DNA of 15,896 nucleotides from Ramicandelaber brevisporus (taxonomy: Eukaryota > Kickxellomycota > Ramicandelaberales > Ramicandelaberaceae). Each line of letters opens with the position of its first letter. The first letter of the stretch is position 1. The stretch lies in contig MU602983.1 in NCBI GenBank assembly GCA_025201865.1, positions 12,141 through 28,036 of the forward strand, in the 5' to 3' direction. The translations under genes and the position numbers were made by a program. Positions 5,979 through 15,008 of this stretch are shown here, in pieces. Below the pieces are notes generated by a model that saw only the letters and a program-made list of their open reading frames with translations, did no database searches and was not told the origin of the DNA.

Positions 5979-7617
5979 GAACATTAACTGTCGACTTCAT
6001 TAACGACGGCACGCGTGGAGTGATGTGTGCATCCAGGCGCTTACCCTTTGGGCTAATCATGAACCAGCAGCGCGGCTCAACAGACTTGTAGTTCTCAACC
6101 GGCGGACGGATCTTGAAATGCTGAATCAGCGTTGCAAATGCCACTGTCATCTCCACCATGGCCAAATGGCGTCCAATGCACGCGCGAACGCCGATGGAGA
6201 ACGGCACAACATCCTGACGACGCTGCGCAACGACATCGACCGGCCCATCCAAGTACCGCTCTGGCCAAAATACATCTGGCTGATCCCAGTGCGCTGTCAG
6301 ATTGTGGATAACGTACTTTGGACTTCCTACCATGGTGCCCTCCGGCAAGAAAAAGCCACCCACAACACGACCGCCAGGTGGAATCTCACGCATGGCATAT
6401 GTACCGCCCACAGACCGGATACGCATCGACTCCATCAGCACCGCTTCGAGATATGGCAGCTTCTCTTTGGCATCGCGGTACGAAATTGGCTCAGATGGAT
6501 CCGGAAACGCCGCAAGTACCTCGGCCTCCAGCTTGTCCATGACGTGCGGGTTGGCAAACAATTGATCAAATGTGAATGTCAGTGTGTTTCCAGAAGTGTC
6601 GCTGCCGGCGAAGATCATCACCATGGCCTCAGCCTCAAGCTCGCGCGTGTTCATGCGCTCGCCAGTCTCCGGGTCCTCCGTCTCGATCATCAGCTGCAGG
6701 ATATCGCATGGTACTTCGTTGGTTCCGCCACTGTAGTCACCCGCAGAGTGCTTCTCGTCAAGGTCGCGCAGCTTTTCGAGACGGTTGCGAACGAGCTTGG
6801 AAGCGTAGTCTTTGAACTCGGACAAGCCGACAATCTTGAGCGGAGCAACGTAATTGAGCCACCAGTCGCGCACAAAACTTGGGACGAAGACTGAGGCAAC
6901 CAGCATGATATCTGTACGCTCGAGTGCATCGAGAATCAGATTGTTGCCACTGCTGTGGCGACAGTCGTCACTTTCTTCGTTGCCAACCATTTGAAACTCT
7001 TCGCCAAATGACAAGCGGCCAATGGTGTTGAATGCCAAGTCAAAGAAGAGGCGATATAAATCCACCCCTGCCTTGTTACCTTCAAGCTTGCTACGAGCGC
7101 ATTGACGGTACATGCGGCGCAGAGTAGCAAATGTTCCCACTTCGTAGATGAGCGGTTCCAAGCGGGAAATACTTTGAGGCGCAAACACAGGAGTGAGCAT
7201 GCGCTTGCGTTTCTTGCTGAAGGCGGCGTTGTTCGTGCTGAATGTGTGCTCTTGGCCCCATTCAAACGAGCGATACATGCGATGCTTGGGGATGGAGTGA
7301 GTGCAATGGATGATACGTAAGTCAGCATAGCTTGAGAAGGAGATTCGATCGGGAGCGAAGCGAACAACTGGGCCATAGCGCTCGTGAAGATCCAGCAGAT
7401 CGAATGGGAGAGTGCCGCGGACAAGCACCATGCGATACCAGAGGTCGCAGCATGATGCAAATGGTGGGCCGGGAAGATGGCTGAGAGGATGGAAGAACTT
7501 GTTGTAAACGATGCTACCAATGAAACAGAGTGCCAGAGCTGTTGCAACGATGGCAATGGTAAAGGGCTGTGGCATGAACCGCGGCCACCACGTTTCAACA
7601 ATCTGCGATATGTTCAT
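5974..7617 (-). CDS. Cytochrome P450 monooxygenase, membrane-anchored (fungal microsomal type)
   Basis: A 547-aa haem-thiolate monooxygenase, expected to insert one oxygen atom into a lipophilic substrate using electrons from cytochrome P450 reductase at the endoplasmic reticulum. An N-terminal membrane anchor (about 18-37) is followed by the fungal-style FFHPLSHLPGPP hinge (41-52). The I-helix oxygen-activation motif is AGSDTS (337-342), the K-helix ExxR is ESMR (396-399), the meander has PERY (452-455), and the haem loop FSIGVRACIG (473-482) fits FxxGxRxCxG with Cys480 as the iron ligand. All key residues are present, so the enzyme should be active. The start ATG has A at -3 and the length is normal. 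Family number and substrate cannot be told from the sequence; the overall style is that of filamentous-fungal xenobiotic or secondary-metabolite P450s. It is divergent from PWP1 and has no obvious pathway partner next to it. Confidence 0.95.
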   Translation of the reverse strand: MNISQIVETWWPRFMPQPFTIAIVATALALCFIGSIVYNKFFHPLSHLPGPPFASCCDLWYRMVLVRGTLPFDLLDLHERYGPVVRFAPDRISFSSYADLRIIHCTHSIPKHRMYRSFEWGQEHTFSTNNAAFSKKRKRMLTPVFAPQSISRLEPLIYEVGTFATLRRMYRQCARSKLEGNKAGVDLYRLFFDLAFNTIGRLSFGEEFQMVGNEESDDCRHSSGNNLILDALERTDIMLVASVFVPSFVRDWWLNYVAPLKIVGLSEFKDYASKLVRNRLEKLRDLDEKHSAGDYSGGTNEVPCDILQLMIETEDPETGERMNTRELEAEAMVMIFAGSDTSGNTLTFTFDQLFANPHVMDKLEAEVLAAFPDPSEPISYRDAKEKLPYLEAVLMESMRIRSVGGTYAMREIPPGGRVVGGFFLPEGTMVGSPKYVIHNLTAHWDQPDVFWPERYLDGPVDVVAQRRQDVVPFSIGVRACIGRHLAMVEMTVAFATLIQHFKIRPPVENYKSVEPRCWFMISPKGKRLDAHITPRVPSLMKSTVNVQ

Positions 7618-8058
7618 TGTTGGTCAATTCAATTCTATTCAATTCTTTTGGAGAGAATGATGATGATAGTAATAAAAAAATGATAGCAGCAACAGCGACA
7701 ACAACAACAGTGACAGATGACAGCTGAAGCGACACTGCAAACTTGCTCCGCGGTAGTAGAGAGCATTTAAGCAACGACGTGATCATATCCTCCTTTTGCA
7801 TGTGCTCACTTTCTCTTGCTTAGGATTAAATCAGCTCTGGAAGAAATGGATGTTTCTCCTTTGTTATTGAAATGCAAACGTTGCTACTAATAATAATTAT
7901 GATGATGATGATGTGTAGCTGAACTAACTATGATTCTTAGTATACGACAAACGAGTCTACTCACATCTCCTTTTTCGACACGTTGACCACATGCTATTTC
8001 GCGTCTGAATAATAAAAAAACGTCGTCAGTCTTTGGAGGAAAATAAATAATTAAAATG

Positions 8059-8274
8059 GTGAGTCTTTGAATGAAACTTTTCAAAGAAAGAAAGAAAGAA
8101 AGAAAAAAGCAGAAAGAAAGAAAGAAAAAGAAAAAGAAAAAAGAAAAGGTAGATCTGCAGTTTGATCTGTCTACATCTATACATATATACATACATACAA
8201 CGGCAGCCATAGCAACAGCCATAGCAACAGCAGCAACAACGAAAAGAGAAGGAACGGTGCGCTTGGTTTCGTAG
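8059..8274 (+). other. Candidate intron directly after an upstream PWP1 start codon
   Basis: At 8056 the sequence reads ATG followed by GTGAGT, a strong fungal 5' splice site. At 8259-8274 a fairly T-rich stretch ends in TTTCGTAG. Removing 8059-8274 (216 nt) joins ATG to TCA ACA ATG TCA TCC, in frame with the long PWP1 reading frame, and adds only Met-Ser-Thr to the N-terminus. No strong branch-point motif is seen. Alternatively the intron lies wholly in the 5' untranslated region with the ATG at 8281 used, or there is no intron. Confidence 0.35.
8083..8149 (+). repeat. Homopurine AAAG/AAAAG microsatellite
   Basis: A tract of 67 nt that is purine except for one C (8110) and the terminal bases, made of AAAG and AAAAAG units. 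Long mirror-symmetric purine runs like this can form triplex DNA and are slippage-prone. It lies within the candidate PWP1 intron. Confidence 0.85.
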
Positions 8275-8280
8275 TCAACA

Positions 8281-8603
8281 ATGTCATCCGTGATCACAGC
8301 ACTCTCCTGGGCACCCAAAGGTGCAGCAGCTCAGCATCCCAAAAAGGCCGAGTTTGACGAAGAAGCCTACAAGCGGATACAGCCAATGCTCGACATGAAC
8401 TTGAAGGCGGCCAATGCTAGTCTTGCACTTGCTCAGCAGCGTGCACTGGAGCTGGCAGAAGACGCCGACTCTGACAACGACGACTCGGATGGTGCAATGG
8501 ACTTGGACGACGAGCTCGACAACATGGAGGCTGACTCGGCCGAGAATATTAAGCCAAAAAAGAGCAAGCAAAAGGCAAAGAAGACTGAGACCGAAGAGGC
8601 GCC

Positions 8604-8637
<34 letters not shown>

Positions 8638-10341
8638 AGCACTGATGAAAGCGATAGACTGGCCAAGTATAATTTGGACAGCTACGATGATGATGACGAT
8701 GGCATTAGACTGGTTGGCGAGGATAGTGATGAAGAGTTTGACAATGATGAGGATGAAGAAGACGATGAGGATGAGGATGATGAGGATGACGATATGGATA
8801 TGTCTGATGACAGTGAAGATGATGATGAAGAGGGCAAAGTAGGCAATGCAGGCAATTTCCTGAGCAGCATGAACAATTTGTCGGTGGAGACTGGAGAAGA
8901 TGGAGATCCATATTTGATCATGAAGGGTGCTGAGGAGTATGACAGCGAATTGGACTTGGAAGAAGATGCAGAGATTGAGATTGAGCCAACCGACAATGTG
9001 TTGTTTGTTAGTAAAACAGAGGATGGAATATCGCAGTTGGAAATGCATGTATTTGTTGAAGATGAGAACAGAATCTATGTCCATCACGATGTGTTATTAT
9101 CTTCAATGCCAATTTGCTGCGAAAGAATCGACTTTAGAGTTAACCAGCAGGCAAACAACAGCAGCAACAACTCCACTGCTGCTGCTACTGCTTCATCCCT
9201 AGCAAACATTCCAGGCAATTACGTGGCTGTGGGAACACTTGAGCCTACCATTGAAATCTGGGATATGGATGAAATTGATGCAATCTATCCCCACGCAATG
9301 CTGGGTCCACCTGCTGAAGTTCTCGCCAAACAGGCTGCAGCCCAGGAGGCTCAAGCAAAGAAGACGGGCAAGAAGAAGAAGAAGATGCAGATTACAATTG
9401 ATGAGATGAAGCCAAATCCAAACTATCACGTAGATGCAGTAATGTGCTTAAGCTGGAATAGAAACCATCGCAATTTCTTGGCTTCCGGCTCTGCAGACTG
9501 CACAATCAAGCTATGGGATCTGAATGAACAAAAGGCCGTTAGATCATTTAATCACCACTCTGATAAAGTGCAGGCTGTCCAGTGGCATGCAACTGAAACT
9601 ACCCATTTGCTGACTGGTTCCTATGACAAGACTGCAACTGTGTTTGATACTAGATCCGCTGATTCAATCCAGACATATCAGCTTGGCTCTGATGTTGAAT
9701 GCTTGCTGTGGGATCCTCACTCTCCTCATCATTTCTATGCCACCACTGAACAGGGCTTGGTAATGTACTTTGATAAGAGACAGAATAAACTGGTCTCCAA
9801 AAACATGTCTCAGGCAATCTACACGCTTGATGCATCCACAAACTCCCCAGTCTCCGCCTTTGATGTATCCCCCTCTGTCCCTGGATGCTTTATCACGGGC
9901 TCGGATGATGGAGTGGTTAAGGTATGGGATGCAAGTGACTCCAAGCCAAGCATGGTTGCGTCTCGTAATGTTGGCGTTGGAAGAGTGTTTACTGCCAAAT
10001 TCTGCCCAGATTCTCATTTCAAACTTGCAGTTGGTGGCTCAAACGGTGTTTTGCATTTGTGGGATATTGTTGCCAACCAGCACGTTCGTAAAGCACTCTC
10101 GAACAAACACCCTCAGCTCATTGCTGAGATTGACGCGAAGATTGCTTCCGCTGAGCAGGCGGGCAACATGAGACCAGCCGATGGCCTCATTGGCGTCACG
10201 GACTTTGATGCTGACGGCGATGACGATGACGACCAGGACTCCGATCTGGAGGATTACAAGCGTGGTGGATCCGGAAGACCTTCAGGTAGAAGCACCGGCA
10301 ATGGTAACCGTAGAAACAAGTCTCGCGACATGAGCCATTAA
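8281..10341 (+). CDS. PWP1: Periodic tryptophan protein 1 (PWP1), WD40 ribosome-biogenesis factor
   Basis: PWP1 is a nucleolar beta-propeller protein needed for large-subunit ribosome biogenesis in yeast and for rDNA regulation in animals. The 686-aa product opens with a PWP1-type N-terminus, ITALSWAPKGAAAQHP (5-20), and has the family motif KYNLDSYDDDD (129-139). Acidic tracts (about 60-80 and 147-184) and a run of ten Ala (109-118) precede the propeller. WD blades are seen at about 311-330 (ending IEIWDMD), 384-415 (IKLWDL), 427-457, 470-499, 521-552 (VKVWDA) and 567-597 (LHLWDI). The C-terminus is acidic then basic (about 643-686). Homologues in yeast are near 570-580 aa; the extra length is low-complexity. 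The ATG at 8281 has A at -3; an upstream spliced start at 8056 is possible. The 3' end converges on the ABCC gene. Confidence 0.95.
8605..8634 (+). repeat. (GCT)10 triplet repeat encoding Ala10 in PWP1
   Basis: Ten identical GCT codons encode Ala109-118. Pure, uninterrupted codon use points to recent replication slippage rather than selection for alanine. Likely polymorphic. Confidence 0.9.
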
Positions 10342-10388
10342 TCATCTCAAAACAATCTCTTACTTTCTCTCTCTTCTTATACTCTGTT

Positions 10389-10394
10389 TTTATT
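10389..10394 (-). terminator. Polyadenylation hexamer for the ABCC gene
   Basis: An AATAAA on the minus strand lies 66 bp beyond the ABCC stop codon, the only canonical hexamer in the 118-bp convergent spacer. It is just 48 bp past the PWP1 stop on the other strand, so the two transcripts probably overlap at their 3' ends. No plus-strand hexamer for PWP1 is visible. Confidence 0.5.
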
Positions 10395-10459
10395 GAAAAC
10401 AAAATTCTTGTCTCATTCTCTTGACAAAATTAGGAAATATGGAGAAATAGTAATGAATA

Positions 10460-13400
10460 TCATCGTTTAATGTCAGCCTTGGCGACGAGCTGAGAAAAGA
10501 ATGAGGTTGGCTGAGCAAGGAGATTCTGTGGCGTGTCCATCTCGACGACTCTGCCGGCGTTCATCACAAGGACGCGGTCGTAGTCCATGATGGTGTTTAG
10601 TCGATGCGCAATGGTGATGACTGTGCAGCTGCGGAAGTCACTCCGCACCGCGCGCTGGATCTGCACGTCGGTGCCGGCGTCGACCGAGGCTGTAGCTTCG
10701 TCGAGAACAACAATCCGCGCCTTGACCAACATCGCTCGCGCCAAACACAGCAGCTGCCGCTGGCCGGTGCTCAAATTCGACGCGCCTTCGACCACCGCCG
10801 AGTCCAGCGCAATGTCCCGCTGTCCAGCCAGCCCGACTGCGCCAAGCACGTGGTTCAGGTCGGCGTCATCAAACCGGCCAAACGGATCGAGGTTGGAGCG
10901 CACCGTGCCGTGGAACAGCACCGGGTCCTGCGGGATCAGCGCAATCGAGCTGCGCAATGCCTGCAGCCCAATCGTGCTGATGTCGGTGCCGTCAATCAGC
11001 ACGCAGCCAGCGCCGTCGAGCGCATACAGCCGCGTGAGCACCTGCACCAGCGAGCTCTTGCCGCCGCCGCTGCGGCCCACCACGCCGATCTTCTCGCCAT
11101 CCTCAATACGGAACGACACGCCATGCAGCACCGGCTCCAGCTCGCGCCGGTAGCGGAACACCACGTCGCGGAACTCGACCGTACCGGACTGCGGCTGCCA
11201 CGGCGCTGGCCCGGCATCGCTCTCGTCCAGACACAGGCCCGGCTCGCGCTCCACGTTGTGCGCATACTGCGACAGCCGCTCGACCGACACGCCCTTCTGC
11301 TCCATGTCACACATGTACCGGATGACCCACGAGTACTGGTTGGCGAGCGCCAGCGAGTAGCCGACAATCAGGCCGACCAGACTCGGCAGCGTCGACTTGC
11401 GGTACACCACGGCGAAGATCGCGGCAGTCATGGTGAGGATGCCGGCAATGCTCATTGCACGCACGCCGACCCAGCGCAGCATCATCGTCACGATGAAGTA
11501 CACGCGGCAGTGGCGGTCGATCAACTCCTCGCATTCGGCCACAGCGGTCTTCTGGCGGCCGTACATGGCGTAGGTGTCGGCGCCAGACAGGATCTCGTTG
11601 AAGTGCGCGTACATTGGCGAGCGCGTGACCGACTCGAGCCGCTTAAGCTCGCGGCCGCCCTCCACCGACATCCTCGCGACGCGCGCAAACGCAGCCGCCG
11701 CCGCCGCAATCACGAGCAGCTGCCACGGGAACATGATGGCGGTCAGCACGAGTGGGCCGAATATGCCGGCGACGTTCTCGACTAGCAGCCGCAGCGTCTC
11801 GCTGAACTCCATGTCGAGCGTGTACACGTCGGACGAGAAGCGGCTCAGGATCTGGCCGAGCGGGGTGGAATCGTAGAACACCAGCGGTGCAGACACGATG
11901 CCGCGCAGTGCCGACGAGTGCGCCGCGGCGCTGGCTTTGTTTGCAGTGACCAGACTCAGCACGCGGAATGCGAGTAGGAGCAGGCAGTACAGCACGCCAA
12001 GCGAGACGTACACGGCGATGTAGCCACCGGTGGACAGGCTCGCGAACTGGCGGCTGATCCAGGCGGTCAGCCACACGTCGGTGCCGACAAATGCAGCCTG
12101 CGAGAGGATGACGGCAAGCGCCATTGGGCCGAGCCACAGCCAGCCACCTGCTGCGGCGAGATACGCCTGGTAGACAGTGAGAGCAACTGCGCCGACCGCA
12201 CGCTCCTCCTTGCGCATCAGCGGCCGCGTGTGTTTCTCGTCGGATCGGCTGTCTGGCTGCTGGTGTTGCTGTTGTTCATGATGGTGTTGGTCTTGGTCCT
12301 GCTTTTGCTGCTGTAGTTGCACAGACTCTTCGGAGGCGAGCTGCTTCTCGGCATCAATGTCATCGGCGGCTGATGGAGCTGACAAAGCCGGCGAAGCTGG
12401 CTCAGTGGAATCGGCTGCTTGAGAGATAGAGCCATCCGACTGCGCCGTGTCTGCCGACGAGGAATGCTGGAGTGCGCCATGGCTGTTGTACACCATCACC
12501 ATGTCGTACAGCGCGCCGCGCTGCTCCATCAGCTCGGAATAGCTGCCTTGCTCAACGATGCGGCCGCCGTCCAAGCACACAACGTGGTCAACGCGCGGCA
12601 GCACTGACAACTGGTGCGTGACCAGAATGCGCGTCTTGCCATGCGCCAGCGGAGCGTCACCGGCAATGCACTCGTCGAACATGGCACGGCCGACGTGCGC
12701 ATCCACAGCCGATAGCGGATCATCCAGTAGCAGAATGTCAGGGCTATAGTACAGCAGCCGCGCCACGGAGATGCGCTGCTTCTGGCCACCACTCAGCGTC
12801 ACACCGCGCTCGCCGATGCTGGTCAAGTCGCCGTCGGGGAGCTGTGCAAAGTCCGGCCGCAGCTGGCACGCGCGCGTGATGGCGGCGTAGCGCTCCGCAT
12901 CGAATGGCTGGCCGAACGTAATGTTGTCGCGCACCGTGCCGTTCTGGATCCAGGCAGTCTGCGTGGCGAGGCCGATCGAGCCGCCGTAGACGATGGGCTG
13001 CGCTGGCGGAATCGGCGTCATCTCTCCCATGATTGCAGAGAGCAGCGAGCTCTTGCCGCTGCCGATCGAGCCAACAACCGCAACCAGCGAGCCGCGCGCC
13101 ACCTGGAGATCAATCGACTGCAGAATGAACGATGACTCTAGCAACGACGATGCAGATGGTTTTGACGACGACGACGATTGCTCTGCTGGTGATGGCTCTG
13201 CTGGTGATGGCTGTTCTTTATTCCGCGGCTCAGACGATGACGGCTCGTCAGCTGGCAAGTTCCATGTGAACGATGCGTTGCGAATGTCCAGTGCATACTC
13301 GGCTGTGGCATCCGGCTCAGGCAGCGGCGGATGGTCGGCGATGCCCAACAAAAAGTGCTCGAACCGCTGGACGGCGACGATCGACTGGATGGTCTGGCCA

Positions 13401-14713
13401 ATGTTGCCTGGCACAAATGTCAGCGGCAGGCGGATCGATTGCACCAGCGCAAATGCCGTGAACACCACGGCAGGGTCCAGCGTGTGTTGGTCGCCATTGC
13501 GCTCGTTGATGGCTGCGTACACAATGACCATGACAATCACCGCAAACAGCCCCATGGCCGGCACCAGCACCGTGGCAATGGACGTGTACAGCCGCAGCGT
13601 GCGGATGAAGCCGAGCTCGCGGTGGCGCAGCCGAGCAATGCGCTGCAGCGTCGGCTGCTCGTACGCGAACGACTTGACGACGCGGATGCCCTGCAGCGTC
13701 TCACGCGTGAGCTTGATGCGCTCGTCGGTGGCGGCCGACAACTGCGTCTGGTACACCATCGAGCGCTTGGCAGTCCAGCGCTGGAACGGGAAGAACAGCG
13801 ACAGCACCAGGCAGCCCGGCAGCGCCGCCACGCCGAGAGTCGCGATCAGCAGCGCCAGTGCCAGCAGCATCTGGATGAACGCCGCCACCATTGCCGGGAC
13901 GATCGCCAGGCCGCGCTCCAGCGACGGCGCGTCGTTGCTGATCAGGTTGACCAGTTTGCCCAGCGAGAAGCGCTCGCGCTGCTTTGAGCCGATACGTAGC
14001 GCCTTGTCGAAGATGAGAGACGACAGCTGGATGCGGATGCGGACGCCGGTCTTGATGCAGATGATCACGGCCCACTGCTGCACGGCAGACAGCGCGATGA
14101 GCAGCAGGCCGTAGCCGACCGCCATGACGTAGCCGCGCCACACATCCGGCGCACTGCTATCACTGTTGCCGTTGAGTTTGCCGATATCGCCGCCGCTCTG
14201 GTGCTGCAGTTGGTCGGCGATATGTGCGCTGCGATAACTGCGCTGAGCAAACTTGATGATTTCCTTGACCAGCAGCGATAGCAGCACTGTGGCCACGGTC
14301 TGGATGGTCTGGAGCACGAGCGACGCAACGATGCCGGTCCGGTGCATGCGCCAAATCATCCAGAACAGCGCGTGCCGCGTGTGTTTGGTGTTCCGGCTGC
14401 TGTTCTGTTTGCTGTGGCCGCTGTCTTCGCTGTCGTTATTGTCATTGCTGTCAGTATGCTTGCTCTCGTTTTTGCTGGTGTTGCCGCTATTTCTGCTAGC
14501 TGTGCGTTCGAGTTCCTGCCGCATGAAGTTTGCAGTTGGTGTGGCGTGCAAGGATGGCTCGAGCGGCGGCATGTCGTCGACCTGCAGCTGCCGCTGTGTG
14601 CTCAGCCGCAGAATCGGCGTCATCCAGCCGTAGAACGCCTCGTCGTACAGAGCAAACAGCCAGTACAGGCGTTTGCGCTGGCTGTACGAGTAGTGGTATG
14701 GCTGATGCTGCAT
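10460..14713 (-). CDS. ABCC (MRP-type) ABC transporter, short form without TMD0
   Basis: A 1417-aa full transporter, expected at the vacuolar or plasma membrane and exporting conjugated organic anions or drugs by ATP hydrolysis. The order is TMD1 (about 114-440), NBD1 (about 473-740), linker (about 745-835), TMD2 (about 840-1140), NBD2 (about 1178-1410). NBD1 has Walker A GSIGSGKSS (548-556), Q585, signature LSGGQ (640-644), Walker B ILLLDDP (660-666, Asp665 where most ABC proteins have the catalytic Glu) and H700. NBD2 has Walker A GRSGGGKSS (1213-1221), Q1262, LSTGQ (1314-1318), VVLDEA with Glu1339, and H1370. Asp at the first site and Glu at the second is typical of ABCC. The N-terminus lacks the extra five-helix TMD0 of MRP1/Ycf1. 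A Ser/Pro/Glu-rich insert (about 487-527) interrupts the start of NBD1, and the linker has Gln/His runs. The start context is strong (ACC before ATG). The gene is much richer in G and C than GCP2. Substrate unknown. Confidence 0.96.
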   Translation of the reverse strand: MQHQPYHYSYSQRKRLYWLFALYDEAFYGWMTPILRLSTQRQLQVDDMPPLEPSLHATPTANFMRQELERTASRNSGNTSKNESKHTDSNDNNDSEDSGHSKQNSSRNTKHTRHALFWMIWRMHRTGIVASLVLQTIQTVATVLLSLLVKEIIKFAQRSYRSAHIADQLQHQSGGDIGKLNGNSDSSAPDVWRGYVMAVGYGLLLIALSAVQQWAVIICIKTGVRIRIQLSSLIFDKALRIGSKQRERFSLGKLVNLISNDAPSLERGLAIVPAMVAAFIQMLLALALLIATLGVAALPGCLVLSLFFPFQRWTAKRSMVYQTQLSAATDERIKLTRETLQGIRVVKSFAYEQPTLQRIARLRHRELGFIRTLRLYTSIATVLVPAMGLFAVIVMVIVYAAINERNGDQHTLDPAVVFTAFALVQSIRLPLTFVPGNIGQTIQSIVAVQRFEHFLLGIADHPPLPEPDATAEYALDIRNASFTWNLPADEPSSSEPRNKEQPSPAEPSPAEQSSSSSKPSASSLLESSFILQSIDLQVARGSLVAVVGSIGSGKSSLLSAIMGEMTPIPPAQPIVYGGSIGLATQTAWIQNGTVRDNITFGQPFDAERYAAITRACQLRPDFAQLPDGDLTSIGERGVTLSGGQKQRISVARLLYYSPDILLLDDPLSAVDAHVGRAMFDECIAGDAPLAHGKTRILVTHQLSVLPRVDHVVCLDGGRIVEQGSYSELMEQRGALYDMVMVYNSHGALQHSSSADTAQSDGSISQAADSTEPASPALSAPSAADDIDAEKQLASEESVQLQQQKQDQDQHHHEQQQHQQPDSRSDEKHTRPLMRKEERAVGAVALTVYQAYLAAAGGWLWLGPMALAVILSQAAFVGTDVWLTAWISRQFASLSTGGYIAVYVSLGVLYCLLLLAFRVLSLVTANKASAAAHSSALRGIVSAPLVFYDSTPLGQILSRFSSDVYTLDMEFSETLRLLVENVAGIFGPLVLTAIMFPWQLLVIAAAAAAFARVARMSVEGGRELKRLESVTRSPMYAHFNEILSGADTYAMYGRQKTAVAECEELIDRHCRVYFIVTMMLRWVGVRAMSIAGILTMTAAIFAVVYRKSTLPSLVGLIVGYSLALANQYSWVIRYMCDMEQKGVSVERLSQYAHNVEREPGLCLDESDAGPAPWQPQSGTVEFRDVVFRYRRELEPVLHGVSFRIEDGEKIGVVGRSGGGKSSLVQVLTRLYALDGAGCVLIDGTDISTIGLQALRSSIALIPQDPVLFHGTVRSNLDPFGRFDDADLNHVLGAVGLAGQRDIALDSAVVEGASNLSTGQRQLLCLARAMLVKARIVVLDEATASVDAGTDVQIQRAVRSDFRSCTVITIAHRLNTIMDYDRVLVMNAGRVVEMDTPQNLLAQPTSFFSQLVAKADIKR
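13181..13210. repeat. 15-bp tandem duplication in the ABCC NBD1 insert
   Basis: CTCTGCTGGTGATGG occurs twice in direct succession and encodes the repeated SPAEP motif (about residues 503-511). It shows that the Ser/Pro/Glu insert has grown by local duplication. Confidence 0.85.
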
Positions 14714-14970
14714 GGTAGCTGGTGTGGTGGATGCTCGTTTGAGACTCGACGAGAATGGAGTGTATCAATAACGAAAGAAGAGGACACGATGGCAAAATAA
14801 CACGATGATACGATGAGATGACAGGGAGAACGAAAGGCTGTGCTGTGGAGAGCGAATTGAGGATGCAACGTTGGCGGCTGGTGGCTGGAGACTGGTTGCG
14901 TCAGCCTGTCAGCCAGTCAGTTGGAGCAGTTGCGGAGAGGAGAGTGGATAATGGTGACGCGAGGCGAAGC

Positions 14971-14990
14971 GAGACGAGACGAGACGAGAC
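14971..14990 (+). repeat. (GAGAC)4 microsatellite
   Basis: Four perfect copies of GAGAC, with degenerate GAGGC/GAAGC units on both sides. Located about 260-280 bp upstream of the ABCC start codon. Confidence 0.85.
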
Positions 14991-15008
14991 GAAGCAAGGA
15001 CTGTCCAA

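Larger units (their letters stand above)
7618..8280. promoter_or_regulatory. Divergent spacer between the P450 and PWP1 genes
   Basis: This 663-bp region should hold both promoters. Next to the P450 start is an AATTC-rich repeat (about 7626-7646). Further on are a GAT triplet run (about 7899-7913), A-rich stretches (about 8010-8056), a 67-nt homopurine AAAG tract (8083-8149), an ATAC-rich stretch (about 8178-8199) and a 12-bp tandem duplication CAGCCATAGCAA (8204-8227). A start-like ATG followed directly by GTGAGT (8056-8064) could be the first exon of PWP1. No TATA box or known operator was confidently seen. Confidence 0.5.

Noticed and set aside
8284-9087. 267-codon minus-strand frame antisense to PWP1, rich in Ile, Ser and Val
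   Set aside because: It is the mirror of acidic and alanine-run codons of PWP1 (GAT/GAC reversed gives Ile/Val). PWP1 has unmistakable family motifs.
10604-11785. 393-codon plus-strand frame, and a second of 373 codons at 12993-14114, antisense to the ABCC gene
   Set aside because: GC-rich third positions of the transporter suppress stops on the opposite strand. Both frames are His/Arg/Ala or Ser/Arg/Met-rich without motifs.
5974-14713. P450 and ABCC transporter as a detoxification or secondary-metabolite gene cluster
   Set aside because: They are separated by the housekeeping gene PWP1, lack a biosynthetic core enzyme or regulator nearby, and share no promoter. Proximity alone is not evidence.
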